11,996 nt of DNA, from assembly GCA_046758005.1 (NCBI GenBank), contig JBHHZJ010000101.1, positions 1 to 11,996 on the forward strand, given 5' to 3'. The notes under the pieces are model-generated. The model was not told the origin of the DNA. It did no database searches and was given only the letters and a program-made list of their open reading frames with translations. Positions 5,815 to 11,996 of this stretch are shown piece after piece. The number at the start of each line of letters is the position of its first letter. Position 1 is the first letter of the stretch. The DNA comes from JBHHZJ01 sp046758005. GTDB taxonomy: Bacteria; Pseudomonadota; Alphaproteobacteria; Kiloniellales; J153. Position numbers and translations under genes: made by a program.

Positions 5815-8567
5815 ACCGAGGGGCGGCAGGCACCGCAGACGCGATGGCGGGCGAGCAGCGCGCCGTGGAAGAGTCCTGGACTCTTCAGACCTTGTTGCGG
5901 GACATCGCGCGCCACGGGGAGCGGCCGGCGCTCGTTTCCGTACGCGGCGAGGCGCTCGAGGTCTGGTCCTTCGCCCGGCTCGCCGACCATGCCGGGCGCC
6001 TCGCGTACGGGCTCCTGCGGGCAGGGCTCGCACCGGGCGAAGCGGTCCTACTGTTCGCCCCGAACGGCCCCGAATGGGTCGTCGTCCGCCTCGCCCTCGG
6101 CGCCGCCGGCGCGCTCGCGGTGCCCGTCGACGACCTGTCCACGCCCGAGGAGGTCGCGGCCGTGCTCCGCGACGCCGGCTGCCGCCGGGCGTTCACGACC
6201 CGCGCCCACGTGCCCGCGCTGCGCGCCATGAAGGAGGCCGCGGGGCTCGAGGTCTTCGTCCTGGACGGCGAGGCCGCGCCGGAAGACGGGCCGCGCGACT
6301 GGCGCGAGGTTTTGGCCAAGCGGGCCGGGCCGCTGCCGCCGCCCGACGCCGAGGCGCCCGCCATGCTCATCTACACCTCGGGCACGACCGGCCCGCCCAA
6401 GAGCTTCACGCTCACCTGCGCAAACGTCTGGGCCAATGTCCGCGCCCTGGTGGCCGAGGGGCTGCTCGGGCCCGGCGACCGGGTGCTGCTGCCCTTGCCC
6501 CTGCACCACGTCTATCCCTTCATCGTCGGGCTGCTGGTGCCGCTCGCTAGCGGCGCGGCGGTCGTCTTTCCCGAGGCCGTGGCCGGCCCGCAGATCGTGC
6601 AGGCGCTTCGGGCGGCGCGGGCCAGCGTCATGGTTGGCGTGCCGCGCTTGTATGCGGCCCTGTTCGCCGGTCTCACCGCGCGCGTGGCGGCGCGCGGGAC
6701 GCTGGCGGCTGCGGCCTTCCGGGCCCTGCTGGGCTTTTCGGTGTGGCTGCGCCGGCGCTTCGGCGTCCGCGCCGGGCGTGTCCTGTTCCGCGGTCTGCAC
6801 GCCGGCCTCGGCAAGCACCTCCGGCTCATGGTCTCGGGCGGCGCGCAGCTCAGGGCGGAGCTGGTCTGGAACCTGGAGGGCCTGGGCTGGGAGGTGCGCA
6901 GCGGTTACGGCCTGGCCGAGACCGCCTCGATCTTCACCGGCAACCTGCCGGGGCGCGAGCGGATCGGCAGCGAGGGCCGGCCGTTCCAGGGCGGCGAGAT
7001 CTGCATCGCGGAGCCGGACGAGCGCGGCGTCGGCGAGATCCAGTTGCGCGGCTCCAACGTCTTCACCGGCTACCGGAACGACCCGGCGGCCAACCGCGCC
7101 GCCTTCACCGGGGACGGCTGGTTCCGCACCGGCGACCTCGGGCGCTTGGACCCGGAAGGCTATCTCCACTTCTGCGGCCGGGCCAAGGAGATGATCGTGC
7201 TCGGCGGCGGCAAGAACGTATCTCCCGAGGACCTGGAAAGCGCCTACGCCGCCAGTCCCTTTATCCGCGAGGTCGCGGTGCTCGAGCGCGACGGGGCGTT
7301 GCACGCGCTCGTGCTGCCCGACGTCGAGGCGATCAAGGCGAGCGGCACGGTCCGGGTCGAGGATTCGGTGCGCGTGGCGCTGACCACCGCGGCCCGGCGT
7401 CTGCCGTCATACCAGCGTCTGGCCGGCTTCGCCCTCGTGCGTGAGCCGCTGCCGCGCACCCGACTCGGCAAGTACCAACGCTTCCTGCTGCCCGAGCTGT
7501 ACGAACGGGCCCGGAAGGGCGCGCGCCGGCCGGCCCCGGCGGAAATTTCGGCGGAGGACCGCGCCCTCCTGCGGGAGCCGCCCGCGCGCGAGGTCTGGAG
7601 GCTGCTCGAGGCGCGCTATCCGGACAAGCCGCTCGCCCTGGACGCGAGCCCGCAGCTCGACCTCGGCATCGATTCGCTGGAATGGGTGACGATCAGCCTC
7701 GAGCTGGAGCGCCGGCTCGGCCTCCGGCTGAGCGAGGAGGCGGTCGCCGAGGCGACGAGCGTGCGCGACCTGCTGCGCGCGGTGGTGGCGGCTACGCGGA
7801 CGCCACGCGCCGCCGGTCCGGGAGAGCCGAGCGCCGGGGAAGACCTTCTGGCCGACCGGGCGCGCTGGACGGAGCCGACGGGATTCGGCCCGACTTTGCT
7901 CGGGATCTCACTATTCTTGATCAACTGGCTGATATTACGCATTTTCTTCAGGCTGCGCGTGGACGGCGCCGAGCGTCTGCCGGCGCCGGGCCCGTTCGTC
8001 ATCGTGGCCAATCACGCGAGCGACCTCGACCCGCTTGCGCTCGGCGCGGCCCTGCCGCTGCGCCACCTGCGCCGCACCTACTGGGGCGGGGACGTGGCGC
8101 GGCTGTTCGCGAGTCCGCTCCGCCGCTTCGCTTGTCGCGTGCTGCACATCTTTCCGATCGACGAGCGCGCGCCGACGGCCTCGCTCGCCATGGCCGCGGC
8201 GGTGCTCGCCCGGGGCTGCGGCGTGATCTGGTTCCCCGAGGCGTGGCGGTCGCCCACGGGCGAGCTGCAGCGCTTTCTGCCCGGTATCGGCACGCTGGTC
8301 GAGCAGACGCGCGCGCGCGTGGTGCCCGCCTACATCCGCGGCACGTTCGAGGCCATGCCGCGCTGGCGCCGCGTGCCGCGTCCGCACCCGATCAGAGTCG
8401 GGTTCGGCGGGCCGCTGGAGGCCGAGGAACTCGCGGCGATGGGCAGAGGCGGGACCGCGGAGGCGCGCATCACCGACGCGCTCGAGCGCGCCGTGGCCGA
8501 GTTGGGCGCAGCCGGCGCGGGCGCCGCCAACGGCCCGCAGACGACAAGCGCGCGTCAGCGCGAGTAG
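5811..8567 (+). CDS. Acyl-activating AMP ligase / acyl carrier / PlsC acyltransferase fusion
   Basis: A 918-residue protein with three domains. (1) An acyl-CoA/acyl-ACP synthetase-type adenylation domain, about 20-565: YTSGTTGPPKS (188-198), GYGLAET (365-371), GDGWFRTGDLGRLD (434-447), GRAKEMIVLGGGKNVSPE (456-473) and the likely catalytic K554 in RTRLGKYQR. (2) An acyl carrier domain, about 585-660, with phosphopantetheine serine S622 in LGIDSLEW. (3) A hydrophobic segment (691-713) and a PlsC domain with HX4D at H735-D740 (NHASDLD) and FPEAWRS (808-814) replacing the usual EGTRS motif. Likely route: a fatty acid is adenylated, loaded on the carrier, then moved to a lysophospholipid or other acceptor at the membrane, resembling Aas with a built-in carrier. 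The substrate is unknown. ATG 5811 overlaps the rtcB stop; ATG 5844 is an alternative. Its 3' end overlaps the convergent PEBP gene by 13 bp. Confidence 0.9.
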   Translation: MNRGAAGTADAMAGEQRAVEESWTLQTLLRDIARHGERPALVSVRGEALEVWSFARLADHAGRLAYGLLRAGLAPGEAVLLFAPNGPEWVVVRLALGAAGALAVPVDDLSTPEEVAAVLRDAGCRRAFTTRAHVPALRAMKEAAGLEVFVLDGEAAPEDGPRDWREVLAKRAGPLPPPDAEAPAMLIYTSGTTGPPKSFTLTCANVWANVRALVAEGLLGPGDRVLLPLPLHHVYPFIVGLLVPLASGAAVVFPEAVAGPQIVQALRAARASVMVGVPRLYAALFAGLTARVAARGTLAAAAFRALLGFSVWLRRRFGVRAGRVLFRGLHAGLGKHLRLMVSGGAQLRAELVWNLEGLGWEVRSGYGLAETASIFTGNLPGRERIGSEGRPFQGGEICIAEPDERGVGEIQLRGSNVFTGYRNDPAANRAAFTGDGWFRTGDLGRLDPEGYLHFCGRAKEMIVLGGGKNVSPEDLESAYAASPFIREVAVLERDGALHALVLPDVEAIKASGTVRVEDSVRVALTTAARRLPSYQRLAGFALVREPLPRTRLGKYQRFLLPELYERARKGARRPAPAEISAEDRALLREPPAREVWRLLEARYPDKPLALDASPQLDLGIDSLEWVTISLELERRLGLRLSEEAVAEATSVRDLLRAVVAATRTPRAAGPGEPSAGEDLLADRARWTEPTGFGPTLLGISLFLINWLILRIFFRLRVDGAERLPAPGPFVIVANHASDLDPLALGAALPLRHLRRTYWGGDVARLFASPLRRFACRVLHIFPIDERAPTASLAMAAAVLARGCGVIWFPEAWRSPTGELQRFLPGIGTLVEQTRARVVPAYIRGTFEAMPRWRRVPRPHPIRVGFGGPLEAEELAAMGRGGTAEARITDALERAVAELGAAGAGAANGPQTTSARQRE

Positions 8568-9019
8568 GTGCCGACCAGCCGCGCCTCGGCCAGGACGTGC
8601 GGGCGCGCCGCCGCCGCGACGTCCGGGCAACGGGGGTTCGGCGCGACCTCCAGGCGCTCGACCGCCAGGGCGAGCACGCGGAAATGGTAGTGATGCACGC
8701 CGTGGCCGGGGGGCGGGCAGGGACCGCCGTAGCCGGTGCGCCGGAAATCGGTCACCGCCTGCCGTGTCGAGCCCACCTGCGGGTCCGTGGCGTAGGCCTC
8801 GGGCAGGCTGGCCGTCTCGGCCGGGATGTCGAACAGGGCCCAGTGGTGCCAGGTGCCGCCCGGAGCGTCCGGGTCGTCGCACAGCAGCGCGTAGCTGCGG
8901 GTGCCCTCCGGCGCGCCCGACCAGGCGAGCGGCGGCGAGACGTCCTCGCCCTCGCAGGTGTAGCGGGTCGGGATGCGCTCGCCGTCGGCGAAGGCGGTGC
9001 TGGACAGTTGAAACGTCAT
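8555..9019 (-). CDS. YbhB/YbcL-family PEBP-like protein
   Basis: A 154-residue phosphatidylethanolamine-binding-protein-like protein, often labelled Raf kinase inhibitor-like in bacteria; the bacterial function is mostly unknown. The ligand-pocket motifs are intact: CEGEDVSPPLAW (22-33), DDPDAPGGTWHHW (48-60) and YGGPCPPPGHGVHHYHF (97-113). No signal peptide is apparent, so it is probably cytoplasmic. ATG at 9019 is preferred over a longer frame because AGGA lies about 9 nt upstream and homologues begin at MTFxLxSxAF. It lies 46 nt downstream of the Mut7-C gene on the same strand and could be its operon partner. Its last 13 bp overlap the 3' end of the convergent acyl ligase fusion gene. Confidence 0.94.
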   Translation of the reverse strand: MTFQLSSTAFADGERIPTRYTCEGEDVSPPLAWSGAPEGTRSYALLCDDPDAPGGTWHHWALFDIPAETASLPEAYATDPQVGSTRQAVTDFRRTGYGGPCPPPGHGVHHYHFRVLALAVERLEVAPNPRCPDVAAAARPHVLAEARLVGTYSR

Positions 9020-9065
9020 GGTACGTGTCCTCGTTTCCAAGATTTGGTTCGGCGGCCATTGCGGC

Positions 9066-9590
9066 CTACGCGAACGGCCGGACGAGCCCCTGCCAGGCCG
9101 CGAGCCGGGCGCGCATGCGGCGCGCGTGGCTGCCCGGCCAGTACAACCGCACACACCGCGGACAGGTCCGGACCGGGCCGCCCAGCCGCCGCGCCTTGGG
9201 CGGCAGGCGGGCCAGGTCTTCGCCCCCGGCCGGGCGCAACGCGGCGTTGTCGAGCAGGCAGCGGGTGAAGGGCGCGCGGAGCCAGTCGATGCCGAGGCGC
9301 GCGCGCAGCTCGCGGGCCCCGGTGTCCAGCCCGTTCGCGCTCAGCGCCAGGACGCGCCCGCGCGCCTGCCGGCGGCCGGCCAGCTCGCGGTCGCAGGTGA
9401 GAAGGATGCGGTCTTCCACGATGGCGCGTTGCAGCAATTGACGGTCGGGCAGACCGGGGCCGGCGATCGCGGTATCATATCCCGCGGCGCGCAGCCAACG
9501 GCCGAGGCCGTGCAGCATCTCGTCGCACAGGAGCTTCGGCGCCTCGGCGAACTCGTGCGCGCCGAGGCGCACACTGAGGTGAGCGTGCAT
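9066..9590 (-). CDS. Mut7-C (PIN-like) RNase-domain protein
   Basis: Matches the Mut7-C family, a PIN-like fold predicted to be an RNase, usually with a C-terminal zinc ribbon. The PIN-like part includes PKLLCDEMLHGLGRWLRAAGY (18-38, acidic D23) and RILLTCDRELAGRR (61-74, D67). The zinc part is altered: the first knuckle, normally RCxxCN, reads RCLLDN (C111, then D114 in place of cysteine), while the second, CPRC (143-146), followed by YWPGSH, is intact. So zinc binding may be lost or use Asp. The start is unclear: ATG 9590 (174 residues) or ATG 9602 (178), which lie in two copies of a 12-nt repeat. The 5' end overlaps head to head the small + strand gene at 9585. Nuclease activity is inferred from the family. 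Confidence 0.85.
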   Translation of the reverse strand: MHAHLSVRLGAHEFAEAPKLLCDEMLHGLGRWLRAAGYDTAIAGPGLPDRQLLQRAIVEDRILLTCDRELAGRRQARGRVLALSANGLDTGARELRARLGIDWLRAPFTRCLLDNAALRPAGGEDLARLPPKARRLGGPVRTCPRCVRLYWPGSHARRMRARLAAWQGLVRPFA

Positions 9591-9851
9591 AACCCCAATC
9601 ATAACCCCAAAATAGTCGTTCGGGTGGAGTGTTATGCGGGCTATCGGGGCGAGCAGACCCCGCGCCGCATGCTTTTCGGCGCCCGCGCGGTCGAGGTGCG
9701 CGAAGTGCTCGACCAATGGCTCGCGCCCGATCACCGCTATTTCAAGTTGCGCGGCGCGGACGGCGCGACCTACCTGTTGCGCCATGACACCGTTACGGGC
9801 GTGTGGGAGCTGGTGATGTACGGGCGCGGCGCGCCGGCTGCCGATGATTGA
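9585..9851 (+). CDS. Small conserved hypothetical protein (88 aa)
   Basis: A small soluble protein I recognise as a conserved type but cannot name by function. The core runs VVRVECYAGYRGEQTPRRM (11-29), then VREVLDQWLAPDHRYFKLRG (38-57), YLLRHD and VWELVMY; an aromatic-rich beta-strand pattern suggests a compact single domain. No membrane segment or metal motif is seen. GTG 9585 has GAGG (9576-9579) 5 nt upstream; GTG 9624 (shorter by 13 residues) is an alternative that would avoid the HNPNHNPK segment encoded by a tandem repeat and the overlap with Mut7-C. The open frame extends upstream to 9018, but that part is antisense to Mut7-C and is not credible protein. Its stop codon lies inside the FNR-type box of the rpoH promoter. 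Confidence 0.75.
   Translation: MHNPNHNPKIVVRVECYAGYRGEQTPRRMLFGARAVEVREVLDQWLAPDHRYFKLRGADGATYLLRHDTVTGVWELVMYGRGAPAADD
9588..9611 (+). repeat. Tandem 12-nt duplication at the divergent gene starts
   Basis: CATAACCCCAAT (9588-9599) is followed directly by CATAACCCCAAA (9600-9611), an 11/12 identical tandem copy. On the + strand it encodes HNPN-HNPK at the N-terminus of the small protein. On the - strand each copy supplies an ATG for the Mut7-C gene preceded by GGGGTT. Slippage here would add or remove a start codon without shifting frame. Confidence 0.7.
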
Positions 9852-9888
9852 TGCACGTCAATGCGATGGCGCCGCATTCGGAGATAAT
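9848..9888 (+). promoter_or_regulatory. Second FNR/FixK-type box with -10, upstream of rpoH
   Basis: TTGAT-GCAC-GTCAA (9848-9861) matches 9/10 of the FNR-family consensus. GATAAT (9883-9888, 5/6 match to TATAAT) begins 28.5 bp from the box centre, predicting a start near 9895 and a class II activator position. No -35 hexamer is present. A nearby TATCAT (9890-9895) is a less well-placed alternative. The transcript would run about 270 nt into rpoH with no terminator in between. The box overlaps the stop codon of the preceding gene. Confidence 0.65.
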
Positions 9889-10011
9889 GTATCATAAATT
9901 TGGAAAACGAAGGGTTCGCAGCGGTGGCCGGTCGGGCCGGGGCGCGCGGCGCGCGTGAGCTGGGCGCGTAGCGGCGCAGACGCCAAGGCTCGGGCGGTCC
10001 TCCCGCGCTCC

Positions 10012-10040
10012 CTTGAAATGTTCGAATTTCGTTCCCATCT
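10012..10040 (+). promoter_or_regulatory. Sigma-32 (heat-shock) promoter of rpoH
   Basis: CTTGAAA (10012-10018, within TCCCTTGAAA) and CCCATCT (10034-10040) are separated by 15 nt. This is very close to the RpoH consensus CTTGAA-N(13-17)-CCCATNT. The start would be near 10047, giving a leader of about 120 nt. It implies that RpoH activates its own gene, as established for Caulobacter rpoH. The rest of the 316-nt gap (9852-10167) contains the FNR-type promoter and GC-rich stems in the leader (for example GCGAGGCCTCGC around 10115) but no gene. Confidence 0.8.
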
Positions 10041-10167
10041 AGGGGCCAGTCCCCGGAAAACCGCAGCGGTTTACCTGCAACGGCGTCGGCGCGCGCCGCC
10101 AACGCCGGCCCGCGCGAGGCCTCGCCCGCGCCGGCAAGCCGCAGGAACCGGGAGGGCACGAACAGCC

Positions 10168-11052
10168 GTGAGCGAAGTGACTATCACTCCTGACCATAGC
10201 CTGACCCGATACCTGCAGCAGGTCAGGAAGTTCCCGATGTTGACCGAGGCCGAGGAGCTGGCGCTCGCCCGTCGTTGGCGCGGGGCGCGCGACCCGGAGG
10301 CGCTGCGCAAGCTGGTGAACAGCCACCTGCGCCTGGTCGTCCGCATGGCGATGGACAACCGCGGATATGGGCTCCCGGTGGCCGAGCTGATCGCGGAGGG
10401 CAACGTCGGCCTGATGCAGGCGATCGAGAAGTTCGATCCCGACCGCGGGTTTCGCCTGTCGACCTATGCCCGGTGGTGGATCCGGGCGGCGATTCAGGAC
10501 TACATCCTGCGCTCCTGGTCGCTGGTCAAAATGGGCACGACCGCGGCGCAGAAGAAACTCTTCTTCAACCTGCGGAAGCTGAAGCGCCGGCTGGAGGAGC
10601 TGGAGCCGAACGACCTGCCGCCCGAGGCGGTCAAGCGGATCGCCCGCCAACTCGATGTTCCGGAACAGGAGGTCGTCGAGATGAACCGGCGACTGGCCGG
10701 CCCCGATCATTCGCTGAACGCGGCGGTGAGCGAGGGGGACGGCACCGAGTGGCAGGACTGGCTGGTCAGCGAGGACGAGGACCAGGAGACCCGCCTCGGC
10801 GAGCGCGAGGAGCTGCTCCGCCGGCGCAGGATGCTGGGCGATGCCATGAAGCAGCTCGACGAGCGCGAGCGCCGCATCCTGATCGAGCGCCGCCTGCGCG
10901 ATGATCCGATCACGCTGGAGGGCCTGAGCCGGGAGTACCGCATCAGCCGCGAGCGCGTGCGCCAGATCGAGGTGCGCGCCTTCGAGAAGGTGCAGAAGGC
11001 CATGTGCAAGGCGGTCGAGACCGCGCCCGGGACCCACCTGGCGGCGGCGTAG
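10168..11052 (+). CDS. rpoH: RNA polymerase heat-shock sigma factor RpoH (sigma-32)
   Basis: A 294-residue group 3 sigma factor that directs RNA polymerase to chaperone and protease genes. Region 1.2/2.1: SLTRYLQQVRKFPML (11-25) and NSHLRLVVRMAM (51-62). Regions 2.2-2.4: AELIAEGNVGLMQAIEKFDP (72-91) and WWIRAAIQDYILRSWSLVK (103-121). The RpoH box, diagnostic for sigma-32, is QKKLFFNLR (128-136). Region 4 is 225-285, with the -35 helix-turn-helix ITLEGLSREYRISRERVRQIE (248-268). GTG 10168 is chosen because GGAGGG (10151-10156) precedes it and homologues begin shortly before SLTRYLQ; the in-frame extension to 9955 would read through the promoter. Two predicted promoters, FNR-type and sigma-32, lie upstream. 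The leader is structured and could also sense temperature, but I could not identify a clear helix sequestering the ribosome site. Confidence 0.97.
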   Translation: MSEVTITPDHSLTRYLQQVRKFPMLTEAEELALARRWRGARDPEALRKLVNSHLRLVVRMAMDNRGYGLPVAELIAEGNVGLMQAIEKFDPDRGFRLSTYARWWIRAAIQDYILRSWSLVKMGTTAAQKKLFFNLRKLKRRLEELEPNDLPPEAVKRIARQLDVPEQEVVEMNRRLAGPDHSLNAAVSEGDGTEWQDWLVSEDEDQETRLGEREELLRRRRMLGDAMKQLDERERRILIERRLRDDPITLEGLSREYRISRERVRQIEVRAFEKVQKAMCKAVETAPGTHLAAA

Positions 11053-11088
11053 GCGCCAGCCCGACCCAGTCTTGAAAAGGCGCGAACC

Positions 11089-11121
11089 GCGGCCGCCGGC
11101 GGCGGCGCCGCGAAATTTCTT
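11089..11121. terminator. Likely terminator between convergent rpoH and cheR-like genes
   Basis: GCGGCCGCC (11089-11097) pairs with GGCGGC-G-CCGC (11101-11111, one bulged G) around a GGC loop, followed by GAAATTTCTT. The stem is very stable but the T-tract is broken. On the opposite strand the hairpin is followed by GGTTCGCGCCTTTT, so it might act for both genes. It occupies most of the 71-nt gap. Confidence 0.5.
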
Positions 11122-11123
11122 GT

Positions 11124-11948
11124 CTACGGCCGAGCGATCTTGCGGAAGATCGGCACCCGGACCGCGGCCGGGACGAACCCGGCGGCCCCGGCCGGCAGGC
11201 GCTCGTGCGCGCCGAGCACGAAGAAACCGCCGGGACGCAGGCGGCGCGAGATCGCATCGAGCACCTCCTCCTGCAGCCCGGGGTCGAAGTAGGTGAAGAC
11301 CAGGTTGCGGCAAAGCACGAGGTCGAAGGGCCCCTCGGGCCGGGTCGTGCGAATGTCCTGGCGCCGGAACCCGACACCGCTGCGGAACGCAGGGCCCAGG
11401 CACAGCAGACCGCCTTCGCGCCGAAACGCCCGCGCCGGCCATGCGGGCGGCGCGTCCTTGAGCGAGGACGGCCGGTAACAGGCGGCCGCGGCCCGCGCCA
11501 GCATGACCTCGTCGGCATCCGTGCCGAGCACGCTCAGGCGCACGTCCGGGCGCCCGGGGCCCACCGACAGGTCCCAGATCAGGCGCAGCGTGTAGACCTC
11601 CTCCCCCGAGGCGCAGCCGGCGCACCAGCAGCGGATCTCAGGGTCGTCCGCGCGCGCCGCCGCCTCGCCCAGCGCCGGCAGGACCTCCCGATCCAGGACG
11701 TCGAACACGCGCCGGTCCCGGTAAAAGCGCGAGATCGGGATCCGGCACAAGGCGTCGAGCCGCGCCCATTCCTCAGAGTCCCCTTCGAGCACGGCCCGGT
11801 AGGCGGCCAGATCCGCAAGACCCAGCGCACGCAACCGCCGGCCGAGGCGCTTGCACACCGTCCGGCGCACCTTCCGGTAGCCGGCCCAGCGCAGGCGCAG
11901 GCGCGGCAGGCACCATTGCAGGAAACCGACGCAGTCCTCGTCGCGCAT
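11124..11948 (-). CDS. CheR-family protein-glutamate methyltransferase
   Basis: CheR enzymes transfer a methyl group from S-adenosylmethionine to glutamates of chemoreceptors. The 274 residues have the expected size. The helical N-terminal domain (about 5-75) has a basic stretch (RKVRRTVCKRLGRRLR). It leads to PISRFYRDRRVFDVL (71-85), which replaces the usual T-N-x-T-x-FFRD segment. The SAM site is CAGCASGEEVYTL (109-121), with D144 in GTDADE for the ribose, and the active-site loop FDLVLCRNLVFTYFD (208-222) has the CRN signature. ATG 11948 is the only reasonable start, with a weak ribosome site. No cheA, cheB, receptor or TPR domain is in view, so it could belong to a non-chemotaxis chemosensory pathway or modify another protein. 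It is convergent with rpoH. Confidence 0.88.
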   Translation of the reverse strand: MRDEDCVGFLQWCLPRLRLRWAGYRKVRRTVCKRLGRRLRALGLADLAAYRAVLEGDSEEWARLDALCRIPISRFYRDRRVFDVLDREVLPALGEAAARADDPEIRCWCAGCASGEEVYTLRLIWDLSVGPGRPDVRLSVLGTDADEVMLARAAAACYRPSSLKDAPPAWPARAFRREGGLLCLGPAFRSGVGFRRQDIRTTRPEGPFDLVLCRNLVFTYFDPGLQEEVLDAISRRLRPGGFFVLGAHERLPAGAAGFVPAAVRVPIFRKIARP

Positions 11949-11974
11949 GATCGGCTAGAGCATATCCAGGTCGA

Positions 11975-11996
11975 TGAATCGCCCGAAGGCGATTCA
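11975..11996. repeat. Perfect inverted repeat at the window edge
   Basis: TGAATCGCC (11975-11983) and GGCGATTCA (11988-11996) form a 9-bp stem with a CGAA loop. The stem probably continues past the window, since the left flank GTCGA would need TCGAC beyond position 11996. It lies 26 nt upstream of the cheR-like start. It may be a terminator for the neighbouring gene or a dispersed palindromic unit. Confidence 0.6.

Noticed and set aside
3826..6033. Very long open frame (735 codons) on the - strand opposite archease and rtcB
   Set aside because: It is antisense to two clearly recognised genes, is rich in Arg/Ala/His low-complexity sequence and has no family motif; long antisense frames are normal in GC-rich DNA.
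9018..9584. Upstream extension of the 88-residue gene to 277 codons
   Set aside because: It is antisense to Mut7-C and PEBP coding sequence and is low complexity; the ribosome site points to GTG 9585.
10039..11625. Long - strand open frame across rpoH
   Set aside because: It is antisense to rpoH and overlaps the genuine CheR-like frame; no recognisable protein.
1..11996. CRISPR arrays, transposons, integrase or phage genes
   Set aside because: No spaced direct repeats, transposase motifs or att-like duplications were found; the window looks like core chromosome.

Overview
The window is GC-rich chromosomal DNA from an alphaproteobacterium. The secY-adk-rpsM-rpsK-rpoA-rplQ order, with no rpmJ or rpsD, is the alphaproteobacterial version of the spc/alpha ribosomal block. 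The RpoA, L17 and RpoH sequences also look alphaproteobacterial, perhaps from a Rhodospirillales-like lineage (the rank is inference). There are no tRNA or rRNA genes, mobile elements or CRISPR arrays.

Region 1 (1-3499) is the end of the ribosomal protein block on the + strand: the secY tail, adk (4-bp overlap with secY), rpsM, rpsK, rpoA and rplQ. A near-consensus housekeeping promoter sits between adk and rpsM, so rpsM onward can be transcribed separately. The gaps before rpoA (190 nt) and rplQ (245 nt) are long and hairpin-rich.

Region 2 (3500-8567) opens with about 390 nt of non-coding DNA that is visibly less GC-rich than its surroundings. It holds an FNR/FixK-type box, a well-placed -10 element, about 200 nt that folds into three perfect-stem hairpins, and an intrinsic terminator ending just before the next gene. 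This is either a low-oxygen small RNA (like FnrS in E. coli) or an attenuator leader. It precedes a tight operon: archease, the RNA ligase RtcB, and a 918-residue fusion of an acyl-activating AMP ligase, an acyl carrier domain and a PlsC-type acyltransferase. The operon therefore joins RNA repair to acyl-chain activation and transfer, plausibly as a stress programme.

Region 3 (8555-9851): on the - strand, a Mut7-C (PIN-like) protein followed by a PEBP/YbhB-like protein. On the + strand, a small conserved 88-residue protein whose 5' end overlaps the Mut7-C gene head to head.

Region 4 (9848-11996): rpoH (heat-shock sigma-32) with two predicted promoters. The upstream one is FNR-type with the same box-to-minus-10 spacing as the one in region 2. 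The downstream one closely matches a sigma-32 promoter, implying autoregulation. Convergent to rpoH is a CheR-family methyltransferase without other chemotaxis genes, and the window ends inside a perfect inverted repeat.

The connecting theme is two same-geometry FNR-type promoters, one for a structured RNA and RNA-repair operon and one for the heat-shock sigma factor. This suggests a low-oxygen link between RNA repair, lipid handling and proteostasis.
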